Notes: generated by a model from the letters alone, not told the origin. A stretch of DNA of 64,000 nucleotides from Rosa chinensis (GCF_002994745.2 NC_037091.1:29084289-29148288), one strand, 5' to 3'. Counted from the first letter of the stretch, positions 46,770 through 59,597 are shown. Made by a program: numbers and translations.

Positions 46770-49700
46770 AAAGCTAGCTACTCAAGAACATATTCAATGC
46801 ATGAAGAACAAAGAAAGGATGTCAATCAAAGTGCACAACCTCGTATGAAAAAGTTTTTCTATTTGCAATCCTCCTTAATTGATTTCGATTTTTGTCCAAA
46901 GCCTTCACTACTTATGATTTAGGTTCACAAAACTATTAGGTGAATTATTTACCTAAATCTAGCTCTAATTACATGCATATATCCTAAGTTGGCCACCAAA
47001 GAACATAACCATGCAAAAATTTTCTGTAATCTAAAATCAATCAAGCAATCTCACATAAGCAACATAGAAATCAACACAAAGAAATTGCAACTTTATTTCA
47101 AAACATATAAACGGGCTTTAAACTTTGCCCTTAACGTCATGTTAAATAGAATTCTAAATAAAATTCATAACTCTACAAATCAAACAAAGGAAAACAAAAT
47201 AAAGTATGAAATACAAAGCCTTGAGATGAAGAACTTGAAGATCCTTAAAAACAAACAATCTTCTAAGGACGACACAAGGGTGGATGATGACTAGGATCTT
47301 GATGTATTATATGAATTCTTCCCCTCCTTGGTTGAGATGCAGAGCTTCTGAAGACTAGATAATTGAGAGAATTTTTTGTGTTTAGAATTATGGGAGAAGT
47401 GGTGTGTGAAGTAGTGAATGAAATGTCCCAATGATGCTCTTATTTATAGGAGGATGGAAACTTGGTCTCCAAGCTTTCAAAATTCATCTTTTTATTTTCT
47501 AGGATTTATCTAATTAATCCACACAGCAATAGCTAATCAGATAATTCAACATCATCATTCCTGTGTCATCCAACCAGTAAGAAGTCTTCAAATTATCACC
47601 TTGATTCTAGGGAGATTATTTTTGAATTAATTACATAATTATTTTCTTATTTATCTCCTCAATTTCAACAAATGATGGAGTGTAGAGCTCAAGGAATGTG
47701 TCTGGACTTGTTTTCAACCTTTCTAAATATTGTAAATCCCTTAAAACTCTCCATGATAACTTCAAAAACGTCACTTTCCAGAATCCCTTGAATATCTCAC
47801 GGAAAAAACACTTATTTTATTTATAATTCCTTCCTTTTGCATCCAAGAAACCCTAGTATACTTAGGTATTTTTATTTGCCGCAATATCCCAACTTTTCTA
47901 GAACATTCACTACTAGAATTTTGTTAATAGACATCAGTCTAGAACAGATGTAAAACTAAATTCCAACAGATCTCTTAGTGGCTGATGTAAAAGATCCAGA
48001 CATAGTATAAGCGCATCAAAAATCGATGTCCAGGACAATGACCAACATCGCTTCTAAAATACAAATCGATGTATGATCGTTATAATCATCATAATTTTGT
48101 ATGTTAACTATATTTAATTATTCATATTTTCACATTTTATGCTTAATAAAATATATCTTGAACGATACCTAAGTAAACATTTAAATCGATTTCAATTTCA
48201 GAAATGATGTCTTGTCTATTACTCTCGTATACATCAGTCTCCAAAAAATTTTGTTTGTTCGTGTCCATTTTTACGTGTATATTGCCACCTTATTCTCCTG
48301 AGAACGATGTATGTGCCTTTAGGCAACACTGGTTAATCTATTAAGAATGATGTTTTATGTTACTAGGAACATCGCTTTTCGGTTGGTCGAAACGATGTTT
48401 AGTAGTTTTATGTACATCGCTTTTTTTTTTATGTGAAACGATGTTTACAGGTTTTTCGTACATCGTTTCTTTTCAAATAAACTGATGTGTTACTTGTTTG
48501 TAAACATCATTTCTATTTTTCAAAACCGATGTCCTGTATTTCATGGTAAATCGGTTTACTTTATAACAGCTTATTTGTACGTTGACAGTAGATAACGATT
48601 TGGTTAGATATCGATATGCATTGGTTTTGTGTACATTTATTTTGGGGTGACATTTCGATATGTTCATAATCATAAGACATCAGTCCAATTCTAGGTACTG
48701 ATTTCTAATCTCTAAATTGACATTAGTGTTTTGTTCCTCATTTATATACATCAGTTCATATATATAAGAATGATGTGAAAATAGTCATCTAGCTGGTGGT
48801 GGTGGGAAAAGAACCGAAAATACATTTCTCATCATCCAAAAATTGGGGCTTTCCATTAATTTTCTCACCTTCATTCACGATTCTACATAATTGACAAAAT
48901 AAAACCCCAAAAGTTACAAAGGCTACAAAGCAAAAACTAGCATTACTCAAAATAAAACCCCATAAACATATTAGCAACCAACTGCATCAGTTCTACATAC
49001 ACCAAACTTTCATTCAAAGCAAAAACTAGCATTACTCAAAATCATGTTAGTAGCCAAAAGTCCTACACCAAACTTTGCATATAATCAGTCACTTCAATGC
49101 GCACCTCGTCAATTTCAGCTTGGTTATATGATTTGGGTGTCTTTACCGCCCACTAGAAATGTATAAAAGAACATATATAAGTCACAATAGGGCTAAACAA
49201 GCTAATACTTAATTAAACCAAAATGTTCTTCATAATAATGCATATACGTACGTACATTGGTTGGAAATGAAAGTATCTCATCATCTATAATGTCCTTGAT
49301 GTATCGCATAACATAATAGCCACACTCAACCCTACCCGGTTGTTTAAGTACGTCCTATTTATTCAAAGTATTGAATTATGAAGGCATATATCGACATACT
49401 AGATGTAATGTATTATCTCAGCCAATTAAACATGTATAAGGCTTACCGGAAGTGGTTTTACTTTAGGCAGTTTGTTGACCCTACCAGTTTCAACATTGAA
49501 GGTTTTCACCACACTACGTACACAACCATTATCATTACCCAATTTAAATGTTACTTGGTCGGATATGTTAAAAAATAGCTCAATGTATATAATGTAATAC
49601 TTACTTTATATCACCGAGGTCTCCCATTCTTTATAATGGACTAGTTTTGGCAACAGATCCAATATGTAGATTTCACCTTTCCATAAGATAGTTAATATTC

Positions 49701-51164
49701 AATGCTTCCTGCAATAAAAGTGAAGCCCACATTATGCAAAACATAAAAGCAGTTTAATAATACCAAGTATATTAAAAATATTACAGCATTACCGCGGATT
49801 AATGTAAGACATAAAGAAAATACGATCAGATTTTCTCTCTTTTAACCGATCAAGTAAGTACCGCACAAAGTGCAGTCTTTCACAATTATATCAGACAAGA
49901 TCAAATTATAGTTGGCATAGCTCAAAAATAATAAAGTTAATTGCCAAAAACAAAAAACAAAAAAAAAATAGTAAAGCTACTATAAACTTTGACATCAGCA
50001 ATAATACATAATATCAACAGTTCCTTACCTGCATTTCACGGTGGCCACAATATAACCATGAAACTCCCTAGATAAGATTTGTTTTCTTCTCTGATTGACC
50101 ACATGTAACCCAAAAAAATTAAACAAATCAGTAAGCACCCTTTCACGTCCATCATCCAAATCAAGAATGCAAAAAATGCTATCATTCAGAGGCATATATG
50201 TTTGTAGACATCTATATACATAACATGTTTCATAAGAAAACTACCCAAAAAATAAATAAATTGAAGAACACATACAAAATTCAGTGCAGGATGAAGAATT
50301 GTTTTCACTAAATTAATCTCATTTATCTACAAATCACGAGTGTGCAACCATCTAATAATAGTACTATTTTTAATGGAATAACTAAAGAAATACAACTACA
50401 AAACATTCCTTTACCTGTAATTTTATAGGAGTGAAAGGTGTCAATTCACCAAATTATATCAAAAGGAAAACCCCATTTCTCGAGAGCTGCTATGCGTCCG
50501 GGTCCAGCCATCTCACCCTTACGGAACCAAGTTCGTAACCAAACCAACACCACAAAATCAGAGCCGTATGTTTACCCTCCTAATAATATGAAAGGTAATA
50601 AGTGCACTTATATATTATTGAGAGTACCTATACATATTCAACACAATGCTCTCTCACTAATTGTTCGTGCCACCATATATTGCTCACTAAAACCTATATG
50701 TTGGATCATATACCAGCACCAGAAAAGCCACCAAAAAAACTACGCCATTCACATGATGAATCAGACTTATTCATGCAATTTTTGTGAAATACTCATTTAA
50801 GAACAAATAAAAAACCAAAAGAACCACAGAAGCCAAGCCCTAATTTCTTTCTCTGTCTTTGGCTTTTGCAGGTTGACTTTGATTTCCCAAACATGTACAA
50901 ATATACTATCTAAAATTCTAAACATACTAAATGTGAAAGCAACTAACTGATATAACTATTTAATCATTACTTGTAAAATAATGGAACAAATAAACTTCAT
51001 GACTACAATAGAAAACTATGAAGAATATGTAGGAAATTGGCCCATTTTAACATTGATACTTCATGACTATAGAATGCTTTGATTACATGATCAAGACAAG
51101 TGAGATTAACAAAACCAGTGGCAAAAGAATTGAAAAAAGAAAGCAATGACCATCAAGGAATTAA

Positions 51165-51165
51165 C

Positions 51166-51192
<27 letters not shown>
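51165..51192. repeat. (TA)n microsatellite
   Basis: Fourteen TA units between the captured gene fragment and the CACTA centre. Confidence 0.9.
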
Positions 51193-51197
<5 letters not shown>

Positions 51198-51292
51198 TCA
51201 GAAACTATATAAATGCATAGGTGGGTTAGATAGTTTGCAAAATAAGTAACATCTTATAATACTGAGCTTAATAGATCCAAAATGGGACTCAC

Positions 51293-51721
51293 CCAATTTT
51301 GGTTTTATAATGATACCACCAATGTGTAGTGTTGAATATCAAAATATCAGCTCCTCTCCATCTAGATGAGCTATGATCAACTACATCAATTCTCAAGATT
51401 TGCTTCCTCTTCTGCCCTACTCTTGCCTTGCTTTCATGAACTAAGAAATGGCTCACATAATATTCAATAGTACTACACTTGTAATCTTGTGATAAGTAGA
51501 ATTAACACAAATCTAAAACTGTAATTTCCCTTTTCTTTGGTGATTCTGTGCCTGTGAGTCTCATAGACCTTGTTTAGATCTTTTATTGCTCCCATTAACA
51601 TGCACAACATGGATTCCCATTGATTTCTGTTGATTGAATCACCCACAAAAACTAGTCTCTTCCCTCTTATTAGCTCTAGCATATTTGTTGCCTTGAACTT
51701 GTACCACACGGTCCACAACAA
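51293..51721 (-). pseudogene. captured fragment of a TRICHOME BIREFRINGENCE-LIKE (TBL) gene
   Basis: Minus-strand reading RGKRLVFVGDSINRNQWESM holds the GDS motif of the plant PC-esterase/TBL family, enzymes that O-acetylate cell-wall polysaccharides in the Golgi. It continues HRITKEKGNYSFRF, then after a short frame-shifting insert (about 20 nt) DYKCSTIEYYVSHFLVHESK, VGQKRKQILRIDVVD and WRGADILIFNTTHWWYHYKT. It stops at a GTGAGT donor (51292-51287). The N-terminal region and the downstream DxxH catalytic segment are absent. The piece lies within CACTA element 3 and is flanked by its subterminal repeats, so it was taken from a host gene and is not a working copy. Confidence 0.85.
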
Positions 51722-53528
51722 AAGTACTCAACTTTAAGTCTTTAACATTGCAATCAAACCACATTGTGACTATATCAAACTACCATGATTTAAAATCTCA
51801 TCACAACTAAATGATTGAAGTAGAAAAAGTACCTTGAAATTTCACAATCTTGGGTTGCCATCTCTACTTCATGTTGCCTTTATCTAATCTCTCATTGCCC
51901 TGACAATTAAAACCTATATCTATCAAAGGACACACGTGGTTGATACAAAGGATAGCTCTCATCATAAACCCACCTCCCTCTTGTAAAATCACAGTCTATT
52001 TTTTCTCTTACCTTCAACTACACTGAGGATCGTATCAGAAACTATATAGACCCATAGGCGTAGAGCACAGTTCAACAACGATTTCAAAGCAATTGCTATC
52101 AGATTTACAATTCTATACTATCAAATATCAATTCAAAGTAGAACACACAGAATCAAAATTCAAAACTCATCATCACATCAAAACCATCGAAACGAGAAGA
52201 AACTAGCAGATTTACAATTACTAGCAGATTTACAATTACTGGTAGATTATTTTGCCAAAAGAACAAGAAGTGAAAACCCATATGGCTTTTGATCGAATCT
52301 GAGAAAAATGAACATATGTAGTTCTTGATTTGAGAGAGGGACTTAGCCGTCACCTGTCGACGAGAGCGAGCGCCGTTAACCATCGAGGGGAGAGGGAAAG
52401 TGCTAGTGCTGTTGAGATGGGTGAGGTTCTTCTAGGCTTTCAGTTATATGAGCTGAGGGCATTGGATTAGAAGTGATTGAGTTTAGATTTGGTAAGAAAT
52501 TTTGGTTGAAAGCACTGGATTTCCAGTTCGATAATTTTGGTCAGGGGGAGGGCAACAACGAGAGTTAATGAAGGGTAGCAGCGGACATCGTCGTCGTCGT
52601 CGTAGTGGGAGGGGCGTAAGATGAAGGACTAGATGAAGGAGGCGATCGACAAGGGTAATGGCCGCGAGTTCGACTGAGCTTAGGGTTGAGTTTTGGGAGG
52701 AGCTCGAGAAATAGGTTCAGAATGGAGGTTCAGAGTCGAGACTGAGCTTAGCCGCTTAGGGTTTGTGTTTTAGTTTTGGGGTCGGGCCGGGTGTTTTTTT
52801 TTTTCTAAGTGTGAAAATTTTAAGTTTTAGTACCCGCGTCCTTGAATTCACTAAAACACTTAGCACATCCACAAAAATGAGGTTCCCAAAAATTTTCAAA
52901 CAAAACTTTTAACACCAGTCATTTTAAGAACCGATGTTAATGGTATACATTTAAATAGGTATTTTTCTAAAACAATGTTAACTTACTTTTTTACATCATG
53001 TGCAAGTCTGACCGATTTAAATGATGTGATGTCTATGAACATAATTCTAGTAGTGATTCTTGAGCTTTCTTGAGCTCTCTTGAAGCCACATGGTCTCTTA
53101 GTGCTCTCAGGTTTCCTAGCCCCATCAGGACTTCTCATGTCTTCAGGACTCCTAGTCAAACAAGGACTCTTCTTATGAAATGTTCTTGAACCTTCCAGAA
53201 TCTTCTTTTGATTTCCTAGTTCAACTGGGATTCCTTGTGTTATTAGGATTCCTACTTTGACTGGATTTCCTAGTCGGACTAGGATTTTCTGGTTGGACCA
53301 GGAAAACTTCATTTCTTCATTTCAGCTCATTTATGCATCCTTATGCCTTGCCTTTGTCATCTCCAACGTCTCACATCATTCTCATGTGTCTTTAAGCTCA
53401 TTTCCTTATCATTTTCTCCAATGTACCTAGAAAATAGAAACTAAATTAAAATTGATTTATTTAAGGAAATAACTAAGTAAAATATGAGGAAATAACTATT
53501 AAAACATCGCATTAAAATGCTCCTATCA

Positions 53529-54224
53529 CTGCCCAAGATGATAAATATATGAACTCCACTCATCAGACAAATACGACTTGTGAACTTTGGTCTAAAATGC
53601 CTCACCCAAATAATCGTCTTCATCAAGAACCCCTGAACAACTATCCACTAAACACATTTTGCTGCAACTTACACCAATCTTTAAAACAAAAATCTCAACA
53701 CAATCTAACTTATATATCGTAGCAATGCAGAATAGCATCTGGAAATCACAATCAGAATGAAAAAAACAAACTTCACAACTATGAACTGAATACTGAAGCT
53801 CAATAACATCACTTGGCAAAAACTGGAATGTACGGAAAATGTGTTCATACAAGTTAGAAAAGCTCATACATTGATTCAGAGGAATCATATAACCTTTGCC
53901 AGAATAAATGCACCTAGCAACCAGAGCATCACCCATATTCCTGCAAAAAGTAACAAAACAAAGCTATTATTGCCTCTAATAAACAGATTATTGCCCCCCA
54001 ATAATATAATCAGAACTACCAAAACACATCAGAAGCAGTACAAAATTACTCTGAACACAAAGAAAAAGATCATTAAACAACAATTATAGAAATTTTATAA
54101 CAATTAAGGCACATTACTGCCCCCTAATAAACGTATTATTTCCCCCCAATAATATAGTCAGAACTACCAAAACACTTGAAAAACTATAACAAATTGCACT
54201 GAACACAAAGTAAAAGATCACTAA
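53529..54224 (-). pseudogene. second MULE transposase N-terminal fragment
   Basis: Matches 34490-35025 closely on the same strand: MGDALVARCIYSGKGYMIPL, VIELQYSVHSCEVCF, CSGVLDEDDYLGEAF. It extends further upstream, with two G-rich palindromic cores (about 53975-54005, 54115-54155). Left side cut by the gypsy LTR at 53528, right side by the LTR at 54225. Confidence 0.8.
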
Positions 54225-54749
54225 TGTCACACCCCTATTTTAAACACAATTAAAAATCAATATATAATCTCATAATTATACATGCATAATGGTTCGGACA
54301 TCAATACAAAATACCTGAAAAACTTTTTTCTTTTAAACTAAGTACATACTGATGCCTTGAACCCACAATTTCAATATATACTCGCTCCCCCAGAGTCATA
54401 TATTACACAAGTTTATGAATTAAATTGTCACAACAAAATAATAAGTAAATGCTCCTCAGAGCTTACTACAAGCGGAAGTCTTAACAATCGTAAAGTCATA
54501 AAATTGGCTTCCTACAGTAAAACTGCAACTATCAGAACCAGCTTCAGCCACGATTACTCTGACCTGCAGGATTAACCCCTAAACCATCTAATAGTGCACC
54601 GGGTTGTCACACGACAAACTCGGTAAGCTTATGAAAGCTCGTATGAGTAACTCAAAACATAACCCACACAACTCTCACCAAAACGAGGAAAACCTTTTAA
54701 CTCGAGAAAAAGGAACACATACCATGCTTCCCAAAACAATATTGTGAAG
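54225..54749 (-). mobile_element. partial LTR related to solo LTR A
   Basis: Starts TGTCACACCCC and follows 844-1320 with roughly four in five bases matching by eye (AATCTCATAATTATACATGC, GTGCACCGGGTTGTCACAC). It is cut at 54749 by the gypsy element just where the hairpin array would begin; the remainder would lie beyond the window. Confidence 0.75.
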
Positions 54750-55549
54750 TGATAGGAGCATTTTAATGCGACGTTTTAAGTGTTATTTCCTCATATTTAC
54801 TTAGTTATTTCCTTAAATAAATCATTTTAGTTTAGGAAAGTTTCTATTTCCTATTTTTAGAAAGTTTCCATTTTAGTTTAGGAAAGTTTCCACTTCTTAT
54901 TTTTAGAAAGTTTCTATTTTTAGTAATAGTTTCTATTTTCAGGTCCTTGGAATAAATGAGCTGAAATGAGCTCAAAAGTAGAAAGATGAGCTAGTCAACG
55001 TTGAAGGGAGTTAAGACAAGACACAAAAGGCTGCACAAATGCGCTGAAATGAAGAAATGAAGTTTTCCTGTTTCAACCAGGAAATCCTTTTCAGAAGAGG
55101 AAACTTTGACAAAGCAAGACTCTTTAGTCAACCAAGAAGCATGATCGAAATAATGAAGGGAAATGACATTAGGAGGCATCAAGGCTTGAAGATGACCCAA
55201 GGAGGCCCAAGATCCTTCTAGACTGTTGTGGATTTCGGTAAAATGGATAAAAGCCCATTGGAATTAGGGTTTGTGACGCAAAAGAGATATTTTTGAGATA
55301 GTATATGTGTTTTGCCGTGAAATACCAAGAGGAAAAGAAGGAAGCAACGTGAAAATCAAGAAGAAAATCAAAAGATTGCGTTGGAGATTTTCTAGGGAGA
55401 GTTTCAAGGAAAGAAGAAATATGTGCAACAAGAAAATGTTCAAAACAAGTCTAGATTCGTTCCCTACTTTCTCTAAGGATATTATGGCCGAAATTGGTGA
55501 AGAAAATCAGAAATAAATCCTATATATTTCAGCAACAATATATTAAAAG

Positions 55550-58283
55550 TGTAACGTCCCGAACCTAAATTTACCAGTTTACAAGTCTTTCGATGGGTAA
55601 ACGACATTTACATTTACTTTTTTGTTCTGTTTCGACATTTTAAGGGGCCCTAAAAGTTGATTTTTTTTTTTCGGGTCAAAATTTGAGAAATTTTCCTTCA
55701 TGAAAGTTGTAGTGGACGTTAAACTGAACGCGTGCATATGTGGTACGTAAAAATCGGAGTTCGTATGCGAAAGTTATAAGCGAAAATGTAAAGTTACTGT
55801 TTATGGTAAATTAGTATATATATTTAAAAATTTACTGTGGTAGATCAGTTCTACCACTTTCTCTCTCTCCTCTCCGTTTCTCTCTCCCCGAGCTCCTCTC
55901 TCTCTCTCTCCTCTGCACCTCCGGCCACGTTTCGATTCCGGCCACCTGGGAGCGAACCGCGACCACCGTTGGCTTCCTCTCCTCCTCCTGGACACGCCTG
56001 CGGTGGTAGCTCGTCGAGTCTTGGCTGGAAAATGGCAAACCAAGGCCAAGAAGTTTACTGTAGCAAGTGACTGTTGACCACAATTCCGGCCACCTCCGGT
56101 GACAAAGCCAGGCTTTTTAGAAGCGCATTAAGGCGTACTTGAAGCTCCCCAAATATCTTGAAGCGATTTGGAGCGTGGAGGAAGAAAGCATAATTAGAAA
56201 ATTTTACACTACTTCGGTTTGCTTAATTGTTCGGCCACTTAGAGGTATTTTCTGACTTGGCCACAGTTATGAAAGACGCTTAGAATGTTGAGTTGATGAT
56301 GTTGGTAAAATTTGGTAGCAAGATATGGTGGTTGACCGGCGGCGCGTGGGGCCTAGGCGCAGCTGCCTGTGGCGGCGCGTGAGGGCGCGTCCGGCCATTC
56401 CTGGTGAGTTGTTTTGGTCTATTGGGTAGTATATATTATTACTAATTTATGGATAAGTGTTTGGTGGAAATTGGAGGAGGTTTGGATATTAATCGAAATT
56501 TCTGAAGTAAGTTCAATAGTTTGGTTATTGATTTATGAGAATTCCACTATCAGATTTCTCTCAGCTTTGCCCTAGAAACCTTCAATTAAAGAATGGGTGC
56601 AAATGATAAAGTTTTGGTTTAATTAGAGAAGAAATAGAAATGTTGATTTATGAGAATAGGACATTGGAATCGTATTTAATTCCGGATTGTTATTCACGAA
56701 TTATAATTGTGTACAGGGCTATATACCGAACTATTACTCGATGAAGGAACTCGTATGCGTGATCGCCTAAATAGTACTGTGAGTGGACATTTATTTTAAA
56801 TTAAATGTGCATGCAGTATATTATTAATTTCCGATTGATGTTTAATTTATTATTTGAATTATTGAGTATTATGAGTTTATGAGCTTGATTTCTTGAGATT
56901 TATTATGCTCTATGCGTCATGGGATTTTTAGTGGATTTCCTTCTCGAGGGCTTTCAATAGATTTTCAAGCTAATTATTTATGAGTTATTGAGTTGGGAAA
57001 TGATTTTCGGGAAGTGACTAATTCAGAAAATATTATGAGAATTATTGATTTCGAATATAAGTTTTTATGAAGATATACGAGTACGAAGGATTTAGCAAAT
57101 ATTTGAGCATGATTGAATTATCGAGATTTATTGAGCTTTGAGCTCCGCACTTATCAGCCTTGAAGCTAGATTGAGTTTTCTTTCCGAAAGCATTTATTGA
57201 TTTACAGAGTATTTGATTTATACTTTCGAGGATGCTTTTGAGGATTTATTGAGATATTGAGATTTGAGTTAGCGAGATAATCCTGAGTTTTCTTTCGGTG
57301 AATTGTTAATGATTTATTGAAGTAATATTGAGTTTCTTTCCGAAAGCAAGTAATTGAAAGAGGTTGTTTCCAGTTTATTGAGGAGGCTATGAGTTAGCGC
57401 ATGCATGCATTACCTAGTTGGCAGTCCCTTCTAGGTAATAGTCTGGTTGGCAGTCCCTTCCAGACTTCAGCCCGGTTGGCAGTCCCATCCGATGCGTCAT
57501 CTGATTGGCAGTCCCTTCCAGATGACATGAGGTAGTTAGTTGGCAGTCCCTTCTAACTACCTGTGGTTAGTTGGCAATCCCTTCTATCCACCGCCTCCTG
57601 TTCCGGTTGGCTGTCCCTTCCGATGCGTCTTCTGGGTGGCAGTCCCTCCCAGATGGCATGAGATGATTAGACAGCAGTCCTTTCTAGTCATCAAACGAAC
57701 CTCTTGAAAATGATGTTTTAAAAAGGATTGAGGATGAGATTTTAAGAGATTGCAGTAAAGATGATGATTAAAAGTATTTTCCAAGACTATTACTGCATGC
57801 GATTTTTTAAAGAATAACTTGGGAAAGCATTAAGTTTTACTTATACATTCGGAATTACTTACTTTTCGTCCACTCACTCTAACGGTTTTTAAATGTTTTC
57901 CCCTGGGCCTTTCGGTTTTAAATGCCTAGTTTGCAGGCCAGTTTAGCTTGAGGTCGAGCGTACTTGGGGTTGAGGCATAGCTGTCATAGCTTCCGCATTA
58001 TAAAAGTATTGGTCGTTTATCTTGTATTCTACCTTCTTGTACGCCTAAGAAATAGATTGCTCTGATAACTCTTGAGATTAATATTCTTAAGTATCAGAAT
58101 TGTTTGTGAAATGGGAGATGTTGTGATATAGGGAGCAGGGTGGCTCCAAGAGAATAAGGATGGATGATTTAGAAGTGTAAATGCTTTTCTACAGGTTTTG
58201 GGTTGTCCATTTTTAGGGGAAGTTCTGTCAAATTTTTGGTAGAATTTCAGATTTCAGGGTGAAATCCGGGGCGGGTCCTGTCA
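55550..58283 (+). mobile_element. solo LTR B, nested inside the gypsy 5' LTR
   Basis: Begins TGTAACGTCCCGAACC and ends GGGGCGGGTCCTGTCA, 2734 bp, with perfect 5 bp target duplications AAAAG (55545-55549 and 58284-58288). No coding content. A pyrimidine-rich stretch with CTCTCT repeats lies at 55855-55915 and a hairpin array at 57411-57692. Related to solo LTR A on its minus strand. Confidence 0.92.
57411..57692 (+). repeat. array of nine stem-loops with a constant 13 nt loop
   Basis: The loop TTGGCAGTCCCTT (or close) recurs nine times, with arms that differ from unit to unit but pair with each other. Units: 57411-57437 TACCTAG/CTAGGTA; 57441-57465 GTCTGG/CCAGAC; 57473-57491 CGG/CCG; 57496-57526 GTCATCTG/CAGATGAC; 57531-57561 GGTAGTTAG/CTAACTACC; 57564-57590 TGGTTAG/CTATCCA (one mismatch); 57604-57622 CGG/CCG; 57631-57653 TCTGGG/CCCAGA; 57662-57692 GATGATTAG/CTAGTCATC (one G-T pair). 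Units three and seven have only short arms. Confidence 0.95.
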
Positions 58284-58446
58284 AAAAGGGATATAGACTT
58301 ATTTTAGAGAATTTTGATTGGTTCGATGACACACTAGGGCTTACATGGCGCTACATGATTGGTCGAAGCTATGTGGAATTATTAAATAATTCTTTGGGAA
58401 AATAGTAGAAGATTCATGAAGCTTGGAGACCAAGGCCAACGTCCCC

Positions 58447-58454
58447 TATATATA
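58447..58454 (+). promoter_or_regulatory. TATA box of the gypsy 5' LTR
   Basis: TATATATA followed by CTCCCCC, with a short pyrimidine-rich transcript start region after it; standard LTR core promoter by position. It lies 160 bp downstream of the nested LTR, which separates it from the U3 sequences upstream. Confidence 0.5.
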
Positions 58455-59597
58455 CTCCCCCTTCTTTGATGTTTTCTACACTTCCTTTTATTCAGAAAAT
58501 TCACACAAAAACGTAAAAACTCTCTCCATTCTCTAGTGCAAGCTCCACGGTTTTCAAGCAAGGAAGAAGAAGAGAAAAAGGAGCCGTGTGACCTATCCTC
58601 CATCATCCACCTTGAAGACTTGCTTCCAAGATTCAAGAATCCAATGTCAAATCCTTCATCTCCACCTCCAACTCACGGTGTAATTTGTTCTCTTTCTTTG
58701 TAACCTTTTAGGTTTTCCTTGTTTGATTTTCGTTGGAATTGTTTCTAGTTAATAATAATGTTAGGGCAAAGTTTGAAGCCATATTCGTATGATTGAATGG
58801 AATTTTCGATTCCCATGACTGTGATTCTATAGTTGCTTATGTGAGATTGTTCAATTAAATTTGCTTGATTGATATTTTTGTATGTTTATCTTAATTGATT
58901 CGAAACTTTTAGGGTTTGCATATAATTGATGCTAGATTTAAGTAAATGATTCACCTAATAGTTTTGTGAACTTAAATCAAAAGTTGTAAAGACTTTGGAC
59001 AAAGGTCGAATTTAATTGAAAAGGATTGCAAATAGATGAACTTATTCATACTAGGTTGTGCACTTAAGTTGATAACATTTCGCTATGATTCTTGAGTTGA
59101 ACATGTTTTGATTAGCTAGCTTTCTAGACTTTGATTGCATGTTTAATAGGATTGATCTAGGTGCTTTCACTTAGGTTAATTAGTAAATGAAAGTAAAATA
59201 TGGGAAATCATTTGCTTAGAATGCTTCACATGATCAACTTCTTTCTCATGACTTGGAAGAACAATAATAGGGTTTGATTTGAATTTGATACTTGGAATGG
59301 ATTTTGATCTTTGTTTCTTACATTTCATTCTTGTACTTGTGTTTTTATGATTTCTTTGTTTCTTTTAATTTTAATTTTCGGAAACCAGTTTGTTAAAACC
59401 CCCCTCTTTTCGTATTTATGTATATATCTTTTGTATAAATTGTAAATATTATACTTTATTTTTATTTTAACTCTTTATTTGTCTTACAATGACAGGTGTA
59501 CCCTCAATCCCCGGATTTGAACGATCCATGTTTACTATGTACTAACAATGATATTTTCAGGGTTAAATTATGCGCTTGCTTCTAGCATATCAATTTT

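Larger units (their letters stand above)
47908..53055. mobile_element. CACTA element 3, complete with TSD, carrying a host gene fragment
   Basis: Termini CACTACTAGAATTTTG (47908) and its inverse AATTCTAGTAGTG (ending 53055), with ATT duplicated at 47905-47907 and 53056-53058. Subterminal zones (about 47930-48780 and 52900-53040) carry many ACATCG/CGATGT words in both orientations, as expected for transposase binding sites. The 5148 bp body has no transposase reading, so it depends on another element. It is inserted in the minus-strand gypsy LTR. Confidence 0.9.
46770..53528 (-). mobile_element. gypsy (Athila/Tat-type) LTR on the minus strand, left end missing
   Basis: Its 5' end is at 53528, where the minus strand reads TGATAGGAGCATTTTAATGC, the same start as the LTR at 54750. 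Homology continues through 53059, is broken by the CACTA element, and resumes from 47907 down to about 46770. For example, TTCACCTAATAGTTTTGTGAAC is shared with 58950-58975. The TATCA 3' end is not reached: the copy is cut near 46770. It sits in MULE-related sequence at 53529. Confidence 0.8.

Noticed and set aside
52560..52610. GTCGTCGTCGTCGTCGTAG run considered as a coding start or CRISPR-like repeat
   Set aside because: Simple trinucleotide repeat inside CACTA element 3; no spacers, no eukaryotic relevance.
55801..56083. Arg/Gly-rich minus frames in solo LTR B
   Set aside because: Read through CT-rich LTR sequence opposite to the LTR sense; no family.
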